Shown in pieces: positions 1 to 6,691 of a stretch of DNA of 18,943 nucleotides. The stretch is taken from the NCBI GenBank assembly GCA_902490365.1, contig CABUDQ010000042.1, forward strand, positions 1 through 18,943, written 5' to 3'. Origin of the DNA: an uncultured Collinsella sp. (GTDB lineage Bacteria > Actinomycetota > Coriobacteriia > Coriobacteriales > Coriobacteriaceae). How positions within the stretch are numbered: the first letter of the stretch is position 1; each line of letters opens with the position of its first letter. A program made the translations under genes and the position numbers. The notes under the pieces were generated by a model. That model was not told the origin of the DNA and searched no databases. It was given only the letters and a program-made list of their open reading frames with translations.

Positions 1-425
1 ACGACCGCGGTATGACCCCCGGCCGTCGCAGTCACCTTGATGTAGAGGTTGGGCACACCCTCGACAAGCGACACATCGCAGTAGCCGGCGTCGGCGAGGA
101 GCTCGGCCACACGAGCGCGGTCTTCATCGTTAACGCTCTCGAGCACCTCAAGCGCGCTCTTAGCGTCGCCGCCCACGGCACCCAGCACGGCCGCGGCCTC
201 AATACCGTGCATACCGCCCGAGTTGGGCACGGTCACGCTCTTAACGTTCTTGATTATGTTACCCGAGCAGGCAACATCCATATGATCGGGTTCGCAACCG
301 AGCGTCTGGCTCGCCAGCGCCGCTGCATAGGCAACGGCAATGGGCTCGGTGCAGCCGAGTGCACAGACGAGCTCGCGGTTCAAAACATCGCAAAACGCGG
401 CATCACGAAGGGAATCGGTAGGCAT
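1..425 (-). CDS. cyuA: L-cysteine desulfidase family protein (CyuA/YhaM, UPF0597), N-terminal part
   Basis: This gene runs off the left edge of the window, and only its first 141 codons are present. The reading frame is open throughout and starts at an ATG preceded by AGGAG seven bases upstream. The protein has the family hallmark ALGCTEPIA at residues 22-30, an SGNIIKNVKSVTVPNSGG stretch near residues 54-71, and a GGDAKSALEVL segment matching the GGNANAGLEVL region of E. coli YhaM. It ends at the window edge in GGHTAV, like the GGHTNIV of the family. Cys25 in the GCTEP motif is the residue proposed as catalytic in the archaeal cysteine desulfidase. The three iron-sulfur ligand cysteines lie in the missing C-terminal part. 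The family degrades cysteine to pyruvate, ammonia and sulfide in the cytoplasm. It is often labelled L-serine dehydratase alpha subunit, so the substrate is not certain. It is divergent from rpiB. Confidence 0.85.
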   Translation of the reverse strand, partial: MPTDSLRDAAFCDVLNRELVCALGCTEPIAVAYAAALASQTLGCEPDHMDVACSGNIIKNVKSVTVPNSGGMHGIEAAAVLGAVGGDAKSALEVLESVNDEDRARVAELLADAGYCDVSLVEGVPNLYIKVTATAGGHTAV

Positions 426-611
426 AGGTATCTCCTGCTTGCATAACGGGCTGGTCTCTCAAAAATAATTAGCTCTTCTATTTGATAACAATGCATCAAA
501 AACCGCAACCATGGTTCCGGCGGACGGCGCTCAAGCACAAACTGGCGGCATTCATTCATGAAAAGCGGGTCTTGTTGCCTGCTAAAGCGTTTGATCAAAA
601 AACGGCCGAGC

Positions 612-655
612 GTTTACACAAAAGTCGCGCTATCATGCAGTCGAACGCGGTAAAC
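612..655 (+). promoter_or_regulatory. possible rpiB promoter with flanking inverted repeat
   Basis: TATCAT at 631-636 matches the -10 consensus at five of six positions and lies 62 bases before the rpiB start. No good -35 box is seen at normal spacing. The box is flanked by GTTTAC (612-617) and GTAAAC (650-655), an inverted repeat that could be an operator. Weak evidence only. Confidence 0.25.
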
Positions 656-697
656 ACCTTTAGCATTTGCGCCGCACAGACCAGAGAGGAACCATCT

Positions 698-1165
698 ATG
701 AAGATCGGTATCGGTAACGACCACGCCGCCGTCGAGCTCAAGAACATCATTTCCGAGCACCTGAAGGAGCGCGGCTGCGAGGTCGTGAACTTTGGCACCG
801 ACACCTCCGAGAGCTTTGACTACCCCATCGCCGGCTACAAGGTGGGTAAGGCCGTTGCCAACGGCGACGTCGACCTGGGCATCCTGATCTGCGGTACCGG
901 CGTCGGGATCAGCCTGGCTGCCAACAAGGTCGAGGGCGTACGCGCCGTCGTGTGCTCCGAGCCCTTCAGCGCCAAGCTCTCCCGCATGCACAACAACACC
1001 AACGTGCTCGCCTTTGGCGCCCGCGTCGTTGGCTCCGAGCTCGCTAAGATGATCGTCGACGAGTGGCTCGACGCCGAGTTCGAGGGCGGCCGCCACGAGC
1101 GTCGCGTCAACCTCCTCAACGAGATCGACCAGACCCGCGGTCTCAAGGTCGTCGACGAGGCCTAA
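698..1165 (+). CDS. rpiB: ribose-5-phosphate isomerase B (RpiB/LacAB family)
   Basis: This 155-residue protein has the normal length for RpiB, which interconverts ribose 5-phosphate and ribulose 5-phosphate in the pentose phosphate pathway. It starts MKIGIGNDHAA, with Asp8-His9 in the substrate site. The catalytic cysteine is Cys65 in CGTGVGIS, and the RMHNNTNVL segment (residues 96-104) carries the ring-opening His98. GRHERR near residues 131-136 supplies phosphate-binding arginines. The frame is open upstream, but the chosen start has GAGAGGA seven bases before it and matches the conserved family N-terminus. A strong terminator follows, so the gene is probably a single transcription unit. 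It faces away from the cysteine desulfidase gene and converges on ndk. Confidence 0.95.
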   Translation: MKIGIGNDHAAVELKNIISEHLKERGCEVVNFGTDTSESFDYPIAGYKVGKAVANGDVDLGILICGTGVGISLAANKVEGVRAVVCSEPFSAKLSRMHNNTNVLAFGARVVGSELAKMIVDEWLDAEFEGGRHERRVNLLNEIDQTRGLKVVDEA

Positions 1166-1192
1166 AGACTTACAACGCCATACGCTAACGAC

Positions 1193-1236
1193 AGCCCCCG
1201 CCTGGAATGCACGCACATTCCAGGCGGGGGCTCTTT
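1193..1236 (+). terminator. intrinsic terminator of rpiB
   Basis: A perfect 17-bp stem (AGCCCCCGCCTGGAATG at 1193-1209 with 1216-1232) and a six-base loop are followed by CTTTAG. It lies 28 bases after the rpiB stop codon. The T tract is short, but the stem is very stable. Confidence 0.8.
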
Positions 1237-1274
1237 AGTAGATTTGTGAGCGTTTACCAAAAACCTGTTGGGAT

Positions 1275-1309
1275 AAAAAGGGCGCCGCGGATGGAGTTCC
1301 GCGGCGCCC
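1275..1309 (-). terminator. intrinsic terminator of ndk
   Basis: A perfect 12-bp stem (1280-1291 with 1298-1309), very GC-rich, has the loop TGGAGT. Read on the minus strand it is followed by CTTTTTATCC (plus 1271-1280). It lies 39 bases after the ndk stop and back to back with the rpiB terminator, as expected for convergent genes. Confidence 0.85.
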
Positions 1310-1347
1310 AAGCCACACGCTAACAGCTTTAAGGAGTCAAAGCTGGT

Positions 1348-1752
1348 TTAGCCAAAGAAGCGCTTGATCTCGATCTCGGCGTTCTCCAGGCAGTCGGAGC
1401 CGTGAATCACGTTGGCGTTGACATCGACGGCGAAGTCACCGCGGATGGTGCCAGGCGCAGCATCAAGCGGGTTGGTGGCGCCCATAAGGGTGCGCATCTT
1501 GGAGACGGCGGAAAGACCGGAAACAACCATCTTGACGACCGGACCGCTCGTCATAAAGTCGCACAGACCGCCAAAGAAGGGTTTGTCGGCCAGATGGGCG
1601 TAGTGCTCCTCGACGGTAGCGCGCTCGAGCGTGGTCATCTCCATGCGCTCGATGACAAGGCCGCTGCGCTCAATGCGAGCAACGATCTCGCCGATCTTGC
1701 GATCGCGCACAGCGTCGGGCTTAATCATGATGAAGGTCTTCTCGATAGCCAT
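1348..1752 (-). CDS. ndk: nucleoside diphosphate kinase
   Basis: The 134-residue product has the standard length of a bacterial nucleoside diphosphate kinase, which moves the gamma phosphate of ATP onto other NDPs through a phosphohistidine. The N-terminus is MAIEKTFIMIKPDAV. The active-site histidine is His117 in NVIHGSD, and GATNPLDAAPGTIRGDF (residues 91-107) is the conserved nucleotide-binding stretch. The start used here has GAAAGG eight to nine bases upstream. An in-frame ATG 42 bases further upstream would add residues not found in the family. The gene converges on rpiB and has its own terminator. Confidence 0.96.
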   Translation of the reverse strand: MAIEKTFIMIKPDAVRDRKIGEIVARIERSGLVIERMEMTTLERATVEEHYAHLADKPFFGGLCDFMTSGPVVKMVVSGLSAVSKMRTLMGATNPLDAAPGTIRGDFAVDVNANVIHGSDCLENAEIEIKRFFG

Positions 1753-2050
1753 AAGGTAGCCTTTCAAGTAGGTTCGCGCGTGCCCAAGTCCCATTCCGGC
1801 ACCCGCCTGGACTGCATCGTAACAGAGTTCTAGCTGCAGTTAAACAAAAAGCCGTTTATTGAAGCGATATTATTAATTGAAGCGCTCCATATGTGTCACT
1901 TCTGTTCCGAAGCCCGACTAGAGTACCATCCGACCGCCCATCAACCGCATCGAGCAGATCAGACGGTCGGTTGCCACCCGCAAACGTATCCCCTTCACAA
2001 CCTGCCCAAAGGTCCTACAAAAGTTCTCGACAAGCTCCTTCCTTCCCTAT
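1753..2050. other. intergenic region between ndk and the argH terminator
   Basis: No convincing gene is seen here. The stretch nearest ndk is its upstream region. An imperfectly understood inverted repeat, CCGACCG (1930-1936) and CGGTCGG (1964-1970), lies in the middle, with a 27-base spacer. Short open frames starting at 1891 and 1893 have no ribosome binding site and no recognisable protein features. Confidence 0.5.
1816..1884 (-). promoter_or_regulatory. possible ndk promoter with tandem ATTGAAGCG repeats upstream
   Basis: On the minus strand TACGAT (plus 1816-1821) could serve as a -10 box, 64 bases before the ndk start. The -35 match is poor. An AT-rich tract upstream contains ATTGAAGCG twice on the plus strand (1858-1866 and 1876-1884), spaced 18 bases apart. 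That is close to two helical turns, which would suit a regulator binding one face of the DNA. Function is inferred only. Confidence 0.3.
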
Positions 2051-2084
2051 AACAAAACGGGCACCCACCGTAGCGAGCACCCGT
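2051..2084 (-). terminator. intrinsic terminator of argH
   Basis: On the minus strand ACGGGTGC and GTGCCCGT (plus 2057-2064 and 2077-2084) pair as an 8-bp stem with two G-U wobbles and a 12-base loop, followed by TTTTGTT. It lies 45 bases downstream of the argH stop. Confidence 0.7.
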
Positions 2085-2129
2085 AAAGGCAAGATATGAT
2101 GAACGCACCAGACAGACGCATCCTATAAG

Positions 2130-3560
2130 CTAATTAGCTCCGTGGCCCATCTCGACGACCTTGGTCAACGAGCCAAACACACCTTCGTCGGCCACGAGCT
2201 GCGCCTCGGCACGCTGCAGCTGCACGGCAACGGCGGCAGGGGCGGTACCGCCCTCGGTCGTACGCGCGGCGACAATCGACGGGATATCGAGCGCCTCGGT
2301 AATATCGCGCTCAAAGAGCGGGCTTGCCTCCTGGAACACCTCAAACGGCAGGTCCTCAAGATTGCAGGCGCGCTTCTCACACATCAGGACCAGGTGCCCC
2401 ACCACGGCATGTGCCTCGCGGAACGGTAGACCGCGCTTTGCCAGGTAATCGGCAACATCGGTGGCGGCAAGGTGCCCCACGCCGCACTCGCGCGCCATGG
2501 CATCCTCGTTGACGGTCCAGGTCGAAATCATTCCGGCCATAACGGACAGGCACTGCATGAGCGTGTGAGCGGTATCGAGCGCGCCCTCCTTGTCCTCCTG
2601 CAAGTCCTTGTTATAAGCGAGCGGCAGGCCCTTCATGGTTACCAGCAGCTGCACCAGGTTGCCGTACACGCGACCGCTCTTACCGCGGATAAGCTCGGCA
2701 AAGTCGGGATTCTTCTTCTGCGGCATGATGGACGAGCCGGTGGAGTAGGAGTCGGAAAGCGTGATAAAGCCAAATTCGGAGCTCGACCACAGCACGATCT
2801 CCTCGGAAAGACGCGACAGATGCATGGCCATAACGGAGCCAGCGTAATGCAGATCGAGCAGGAAATCACGGTCGGAAACCGCATCGAGCGAGTTGGGAAT
2901 CACGCCCGCAAAGCCAAGTTCGGCAGCCGTCATCTGGCGATCGAGCGGATAGCTCGTACCGGCAAGCGCGGCAGCACCCAGCGGGCAGTTGTCGGCGGCA
3001 TCAAAGGCGGCCTTCAGGCGCGTAAAGTCGCGCGCGAACATCCAGGAATACGCCAGCAGATGATGCGAGAGCAGCACGGGCTGAGCGTGCTGCATATGCG
3101 TGTAGCCCGGCAGAATCACCTTGTCGTACTTCTTGGCCGCATCCACCAGCACATGGCGCAGCTCAAGATTGGCCTCCATGAGCTCCTTGGCCAGCGCCTT
3201 GACGCCCAGGCGCGTATCGGTCGCCACCTGGTCGTTGCGCGAACGCCCAGTATGCAAGCGCTTGCCAGCCTCGCCGATACGACGCGTCAGCTCGCTTTCG
3301 ATGGACATATGAATGTCCTCGTCGTTGATATCAAAGGTGAAGTTGCCGGCATCGATATCCTGTTCGATTCCGGTCAGGCCCTCGGCAATCGCCTGCTCGT
3401 CCTCGGCGCTGATAATGCCCTGGGCCGCCAGCATCTTGGCATGTGCCTTAGATCCGGCGATATCCTGCTTATAGAGATGTTTGTCGACCGGCAGCGACGC
3501 GCCAAACTCCTGCGTGACCTCGGCCACGCCCGCCTCAAAACGACCGCCCCAAAGAGCCAT
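2130..3560 (-). CDS. argH: argininosuccinate lyase
   Basis: The 476-residue protein has the full length of argininosuccinate lyase, which splits argininosuccinate into arginine and fumarate in the last step of arginine synthesis. It starts MALWGGRF, typical of the family. TGRSRNDQ (residues 104-111) and THMQHAQP (154-161, with catalytic His155) line the active site. GSSIMPQKKNPD (275-286) is the fumarate lyase signature that carries the catalytic serine loop. The start has AAAGGGGA about eight bases upstream. A longer in-frame start exists 75 bases upstream but would add residues absent from the family. The gene lies downstream of argG on the same strand with a small ORF between them, and a terminator follows. 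I see no convincing promoter directly before it. Confidence 0.96.
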   Translation of the reverse strand: MALWGGRFEAGVAEVTQEFGASLPVDKHLYKQDIAGSKAHAKMLAAQGIISAEDEQAIAEGLTGIEQDIDAGNFTFDINDEDIHMSIESELTRRIGEAGKRLHTGRSRNDQVATDTRLGVKALAKELMEANLELRHVLVDAAKKYDKVILPGYTHMQHAQPVLLSHHLLAYSWMFARDFTRLKAAFDAADNCPLGAAALAGTSYPLDRQMTAAELGFAGVIPNSLDAVSDRDFLLDLHYAGSVMAMHLSRLSEEIVLWSSSEFGFITLSDSYSTGSSIMPQKKNPDFAELIRGKSGRVYGNLVQLLVTMKGLPLAYNKDLQEDKEGALDTAHTLMQCLSVMAGMISTWTVNEDAMARECGVGHLAATDVADYLAKRGLPFREAHAVVGHLVLMCEKRACNLEDLPFEVFQEASPLFERDITEALDIPSIVAARTTEGGTAPAAVAVQLQRAEAQLVADEGVFGSLTKVVEMGHGAN

Positions 3561-3615
3561 GGAACCGTCCCCTTTCTCCAAATACCAAAACAAGCGCCCA
3601 AAGCAATGCGCCATA

Positions 3616-3629
3616 TCGCTAAAGCGATT
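3616..3629. repeat. 14-bp perfect palindrome upstream of argH
   Basis: ATCGCT, AA and AGCGAT form an exact palindrome 56 bases before the argH start and 50 bases after the small ORF. On the minus strand it is preceded by TTGAAA. It could be an operator or a small mRNA hairpin. It does not match an ArgR box known to me. Confidence 0.4.
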
Positions 3630-3678
3630 TTTCAACCGCTAGTTTTACACATTCCCCGCCGTGCGCGGGACCATGTAG

Positions 3679-3849
3679 CTAATTTGCAAAGAAGTGACGC
3701 GCCATGCACTTGGCGCCCAACGTCTCCCTCCGAATGTTGCCCTGCGAACCATCGATCCAGGCCTTCAGGCTCATAGGAACGTCCTCGACCTTTGCGGCAT
3801 CGAACTCGGGCGCGAGGGCAAGTAAAGCATGCGCGAAAGCATTGAACAT
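3679..3849 (-). CDS. small hypothetical protein between argG and argH (56 aa)
   Basis: This short ORF has an unusually good ribosome binding site: GAGGAG lies about eight bases before its ATG, within a run that reads ATATATGAGGAG. The protein starts MFNAFAHALLALAPEFDAAK and has an acidic first half (EDVP near residues 22-25). A central SLKAWIDGSQGNIRR segment follows, and the C-terminus is basic and ends in HFFAN. I see no signal peptide, no membrane helix and no family I recognise. It lies on the arg strand between argG and argH, so co-transcription with argH is likely. A GC-rich hairpin precedes it. The codons resemble those of the neighbours. The strong start signal and intact frame are the main evidence; the function is unknown. 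Confidence 0.6.
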   Translation of the reverse strand: MFNAFAHALLALAPEFDAAKVEDVPMSLKAWIDGSQGNIRRETLGAKCMARHFFAN

Positions 3850-3886
3850 AATGGATACTCCTCATATATATAGGCGCAGAGCTGCC

Positions 3887-3929
3887 AAATTGATAGAAGG
3901 AGCCCCGCCAGACAACCCCGGCGGGGCTC
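3887..3929 (-). terminator. terminator or attenuator hairpin downstream of argG
   Basis: GAGCCCCGCC (3900-3909) and GGCGGGGCTC (3920-3929) form a perfect 10-bp stem with a 10-base loop. On the minus strand it is followed by CTTCTATCAATTT, a poor U tract. It lies about 150 bases after the argG stop and 50 bases before the small ORF. It could end most argG transcripts or cause partial readthrough into argH. Confidence 0.6.
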
Positions 3930-4082
3930 GGACTCAGCCGCAGACGCGGCATCATATATGCGGGCGGAACGTAGGGGCCACCGATGTTAAGAAGTGTCAG
4001 CAAGCATAACGAAAGGTAGGGACCCCATGCGCCCGTTATGTATCACGCGGATGGGCCGCGCGGATACCAAGGAAAGGAAGAC

Positions 4083-5309
4083 TTAAGCCTGGGCGGCAGC
4101 AGAGCTGGGACCCTGGACCTTAGCCCACGTCTTGAGCGACAGCGTATCGATCTCGATAAAACCGGCGCTGGCCTTCTCGTCAAACGTGGTGTCGCGGTCA
4201 TAGGTGGCCAGGCCGTAGTCGTAGAGGCTGAAGGGGCTCTTGCGGCCGACGACATGGCAATTGCCCTTAAAGAACTTCAGACGGACGGTGCCGGTCACGA
4301 ACTTCTGGGTATCGGCCATAAAGGCGTCGAGCGCGTTCTTGAGCGGGCTGTACCACTGGCCGTTGTACACGGCGGTGGCCCAATCCTGCTCGAGCTTAAT
4401 CTTGGTCTTGAGCAGGTCGCCCTCGACGCAAATGTCCTCGAGTGCCTTGTGGGCGGTGATGAGCGTCAGGGCTCCGGGAACCTCATAGCACTCGCGGCTC
4501 TTGAGGCCCACCAGACGATCCTCAACCAGGTCGAGACGGCCAAAGCCGTTGTCGCCCGAAATCTTGTTGAGGGCGATGACGATCTCGGAGAGTTTCATCT
4601 TCTTGCCGTCGACGGCGACGGGCTTGCCGGCCTCAAACTCAATCTCGATATACGTCGGGGTATCGGGCGTGTCCTCGGGATTCTTGGTCATAACCCAGGC
4701 GTCGTCGAGTGGCTCATTCCAGGGATCCTCCAGGTGGCCGCACTCAATGGCACGACCCCACAGGTTGTCGTCGATGGAATAGGGGTTGTCGTTGGCACCC
4801 TCGGGAACCGGCACGTTGTGGGCGTGAGCATAGGCGACCTCATCGGGACGGCACTTCAGATCCCACTCGCGAACCGGGGCGATAACCTTAAGCTCGGGGT
4901 CGAGGGCCTTGACGGCAGCCTCAAAACGAACCTGGTCGTTGCCCTTGCCGGTGCAGCCGTGGGCGACGTAGGTCGCGCCAAACTCGTGAGCGACCTCGAC
5001 GAGCTTCTTGGCGAGCAGCGGGCGAGACAGGGCGGAGAGCAGCGGGTACTTGTTCTCGTACATGGAGTTTGCGGCGATGGCCTTAGTCAGGAACTCATCG
5101 GAGAACTCGTCGCGCAGGTCGAGCACCTGGCAATCGAGAACGCCCAGGTCGAGCGCCTTCTGCTTCTTGGCATCCAGGCCGGTCTCCTCCTGGCCCACGT
5201 TGCCGCAGACGCAAACGACATCGAGATTCTTCTCGTCCTGGAGCCACTTGACACATACGGATGTATCAAGACCACCGGAATATGCGAGAACGACTTTTTC
5301 CTTGCTCAT
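4083..5309 (-). CDS. argG: argininosuccinate synthase
   Basis: This 408-residue protein matches the usual length of argininosuccinate synthase, which joins citrulline and aspartate with ATP. It starts MSKEKVVLAYSGGLDTS, where AYSGGLDTS (residues 9-17) is the PP-loop ATP-binding motif. HGCTGKGNDQVRFE (117-130) binds substrate and nucleotide, and YSIDDNLWGR (177-186) is another conserved block. The ribosome binding site AAAGGAAA lies about six bases upstream of the ATG. The next in-frame ATG upstream would place coding sequence in the structured leader and is not used. argG is the first gene of the arginine block. Its long leader holds an arginine-rich short ORF and terminator-like hairpins, which suggests attenuation control. 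Confidence 0.97.
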   Translation of the reverse strand: MSKEKVVLAYSGGLDTSVCVKWLQDEKNLDVVCVCGNVGQEETGLDAKKQKALDLGVLDCQVLDLRDEFSDEFLTKAIAANSMYENKYPLLSALSRPLLAKKLVEVAHEFGATYVAHGCTGKGNDQVRFEAAVKALDPELKVIAPVREWDLKCRPDEVAYAHAHNVPVPEGANDNPYSIDDNLWGRAIECGHLEDPWNEPLDDAWVMTKNPEDTPDTPTYIEIEFEAGKPVAVDGKKMKLSEIVIALNKISGDNGFGRLDLVEDRLVGLKSRECYEVPGALTLITAHKALEDICVEGDLLKTKIKLEQDWATAVYNGQWYSPLKNALDAFMADTQKFVTGTVRLKFFKGNCHVVGRKSPFSLYDYGLATYDRDTTFDEKASAGFIEIDTLSLKTWAKVQGPSSAAAQA

Positions 5310-5359
5310 GGCTGTTTCCTTTCGCCCTTGGTAGCTAATTAGAACATCGGTCAGTTGCA

Positions 5360-5475
5360 AGTCACTTTGAGGTCAAAAACTGTGCAATATCAGGTTAAAT
5401 AGCAAAAATCAGCACATACAGGCCCTAGAAACATGCAGCAATGTCGTGCTAAAACCCAACGACCTCAAAATGACT
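5360..5475 (-). repeat. 15-bp long-range inverted repeat in the argG leader
   Basis: AGTCACTTTGAGGTC (5360-5374) and GACCTCAAAATGACT (5461-5475) are inverted copies with one difference, separated by 86 bases that contain the terminator-like hairpin. In minus-strand RNA the difference becomes a G-U pair, so all 15 positions pair. In plus-strand RNA it is an A-C mismatch. This favours a role in the argG transcript. Alternatively the arms are the ends of a dispersed element. Confidence 0.6.
5404..5452 (-). terminator. terminator-like hairpin inside the argG leader
   Basis: In the minus-strand RNA TTAGCACGACA (plus 5442-5452) pairs with TGTATGTGCTGA (plus 5409-5420) through 11 pairs with one bulged A and two G-U wobbles. 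TTTTT follows immediately (plus 5404-5408). The loop is 21 bases. Only four pairs are G-C, so it is a moderate terminator. An alternative pairing of TGTGC (plus 5412-5416) with GCACA (plus 5381-5385), again followed by five T (plus 5375-5379), would make a second weak candidate. Confidence 0.55.
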
Positions 5476-5514
5476 CTGTTGAGGCAATTCGCCCCATGCG
5501 GACAGAGACGATTG

Positions 5515-5589
5515 TTATCGTCGTCGGGAAATTGCGCGCTGGCGTCGGATGGCATTGTCTGCAGTGGTGATGATCTTTACGAACTGCAT
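5515..5589 (-). CDS. candidate arginine-rich leader peptide upstream of argG (24 aa)
   Basis: This 24-codon ORF has a strong ribosome binding site, AAAGGAG, six bases before its ATG. It starts MQFVKIITTADN and ends IRRQRAISRRR. Six of the last ten residues are arginine, and the final three codons are all CGA, directly before TAA. CGA is unusual here: rpiB, for example, appears to use only CGC and CGT. The clustering of cognate codons just before a stop, followed by mutually exclusive hairpins and a U-tailed hairpin before an arginine biosynthesis gene, is the classic layout of ribosome-mediated attenuation. Stalling at the arginine codons when charged arginyl-tRNA is scarce would change folding downstream. 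Translation is not proven, and the ORF could be chance. Confidence 0.6.
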   Translation of the reverse strand: MQFVKIITTADNAIRRQRAISRRR

Positions 5590-5863
5590 CTGCCTCTCCT
5601 TTCACCTACCGCCGGGCGCAATTCTAATATCGTAAACGGTACCTTTTCCTCGGTAAGCGGTTGTTTTTCCGTCTCCGTTTTCGATGGTCGCTATATTACG
5701 CTAAAGTGCCTACAGCGCAAGCGACAAATTCAAATTTCTGAAATTTTTTTTCATTACTTTGTGAAGCGTGGTGCAAATACGCCCCGTTCCTGCGACAATA
5801 CGCTCGGTTACTGGTTGATGATTATAACGTCTGAAACAATTTCGAAACGAAAGGCGCGCTTTT

Positions 5864-6691
5864 ATGCAAACTTACGAATCGGACACCAATATTGGAAGCA
5901 TTAAGATTCTCGCCGTTGATATGGACAAGACGCTTCTCACCGACGAGCGCGTGTTGCCGCAGGGTCTTGATGAGCGCCTAGACAAGCTCGCCGAGGCTGG
6001 CATCGTGTTCTGCCCCGCCAGCGGACGCCCCGCCCCAAAACTCGAAGAAATGTTCGAGAGCATTAAGAACCGCCTTGCTTTTTGCCCCGACAATGGAGCC
6101 TGCGTTATCTACCGCGGCAACTATATCTATAAGAGCAACATCGATGTGGCGCTGTATCAGCAGGTGCTCGCTCGTGCCTCGGAGGACCCGCGCGCCGTTC
6201 CCGTCCTGTGCTGCTACGACGAGTTCTATGTGCTCGCCCGCGACCATCAGTACCACGACGAGATCAGCGTCTACTACAACACGATCAACTACGTCGACAC
6301 CTTTGAGGGCCTTGATATCGAGTCCAATAAGATCTCGATCTTTTTCCCCGGCTACGACGCCGAGCCCGCGTTCCGCGAGACCTATAACCCCGCGTTCTCG
6401 GATCAGCTCTATGTCACCAATGCCGGCCGCGAGTGGATCGACTTTATGAACCTGGGCGTCGACAAGGGTTCGGGCGTCGCGCACCTGTGCGAGCAGCTCG
6501 GCATCGATATCGCCGATGCCGCCGCCGTGGGCGATACCTACAACGACATCCCCATGCTTGAGCGCGTCGGTCACAGCTTTATCGTGGACAATGCCGAGGA
6601 GCATATGAACGCGCATGCTGAGTGGCGCATTCCGAGCAACAACGACGGGGGCGTACTGACGCTCATCGACGCCATCTTGGCGGCTCGTTAA
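5864..6691 (+). CDS. Cof-type HAD superfamily phosphatase
   Basis: The 275-residue protein is a cytoplasmic HAD hydrolase of the Cof (IIB) type. Motif I is VDMDKTLL, with the nucleophile Asp19 and the acid Asp21. Motif II is PASGRP with Ser53. Motif III is Lys201 in DKGSGVAHL, and motif IV is GDTYND at 223-228. The large cap domain between motifs II and III (about residues 80-195) is typical of enzymes that act on sugar phosphates, flavin phosphates or other small phosphomonoesters. The substrate cannot be told from the sequence. The start has AAAGG nine bases upstream. About 235 bases of AT-richer sequence separate it from the divergent argG leader promoter, with no clear promoter of its own. 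Its last codons take part in a long inverted repeat. Confidence 0.88.
   Translation: MQTYESDTNIGSIKILAVDMDKTLLTDERVLPQGLDERLDKLAEAGIVFCPASGRPAPKLEEMFESIKNRLAFCPDNGACVIYRGNYIYKSNIDVALYQQVLARASEDPRAVPVLCCYDEFYVLARDHQYHDEISVYYNTINYVDTFEGLDIESNKISIFFPGYDAEPAFRETYNPAFSDQLYVTNAGREWIDFMNLGVDKGSGVAHLCEQLGIDIADAAAVGDTYNDIPMLERVGHSFIVDNAEEHMNAHAEWRIPSNNDGGVLTLIDAILAAR

Larger units (their letters stand above)
5310..5626 (-). promoter_or_regulatory. argG leader region, candidate arginine attenuator
   Basis: The minus-strand leader is about 300 nt long. In order it has a TAGAAT -10-like box (plus 5621-5626, five of six matches, weak -35), a short arginine-rich ORF (5589-5515), and a hairpin GACGAT/ATCGTC (plus 5507-5522) overlapping its last codons and stop. 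Next comes a stem CTCTGT/ACAGAG (plus 5502-5507 with 5474-5479) enclosing a GGGGC/GCCTC hairpin. A U-tailed hairpin follows (5452-5404), and all of this lies before argG. The first two stems share base 5507 and exclude each other. GTCGT (plus 5459-5463) can also pair with ACGAC inside the terminator arm (5443-5447), which would serve as an antiterminator. This layout is read directly; the mechanism is inferred. Confidence 0.55.

Noticed and set aside
482..697. An upstream in-frame extension of rpiB by 72 codons
   Set aside because: The family starts at MKIGIGNDHA, and the ribosome binding site is at 684-690. The extension runs through the promoter region.
1891..2050. A short plus-strand frame beginning MCHFCSEARLEY
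   Set aside because: No Shine-Dalgarno, Pro/His-rich random-looking sequence, and it runs toward the argH terminator.
3579..3607. TTGCTT and TATTTG, 17 bases apart, as an argH promoter
   Set aside because: The start of transcription would fall inside the argH ribosome binding site, leaving no usable leader.
3632..4003. A 123-codon minus-strand open frame overlapping the small ORF
   Set aside because: No ribosome binding site, Arg/Cys/Pro-rich random-looking product, and it runs through two hairpins. The shorter ORF in another frame has the good start signal.
4038..5342. A long plus-strand open frame of 434 codons opposite argG
   Set aside because: It mirrors argG codon positions, has no recognisable family or ribosome binding site, and argG is certain. 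Similar long antisense frames opposite argH (2472-3776), polA (7722-9527), the aminopeptidase (9784-11295), thiC (12724-13980) and the PARG-like gene (16922-18058) were rejected for the same reason.
5446..5904. A 152-codon plus-strand open frame before the HAD gene
   Set aside because: It overlaps the HAD start and the argG leader, has no ribosome binding site and a composition unlike the real proteins here.
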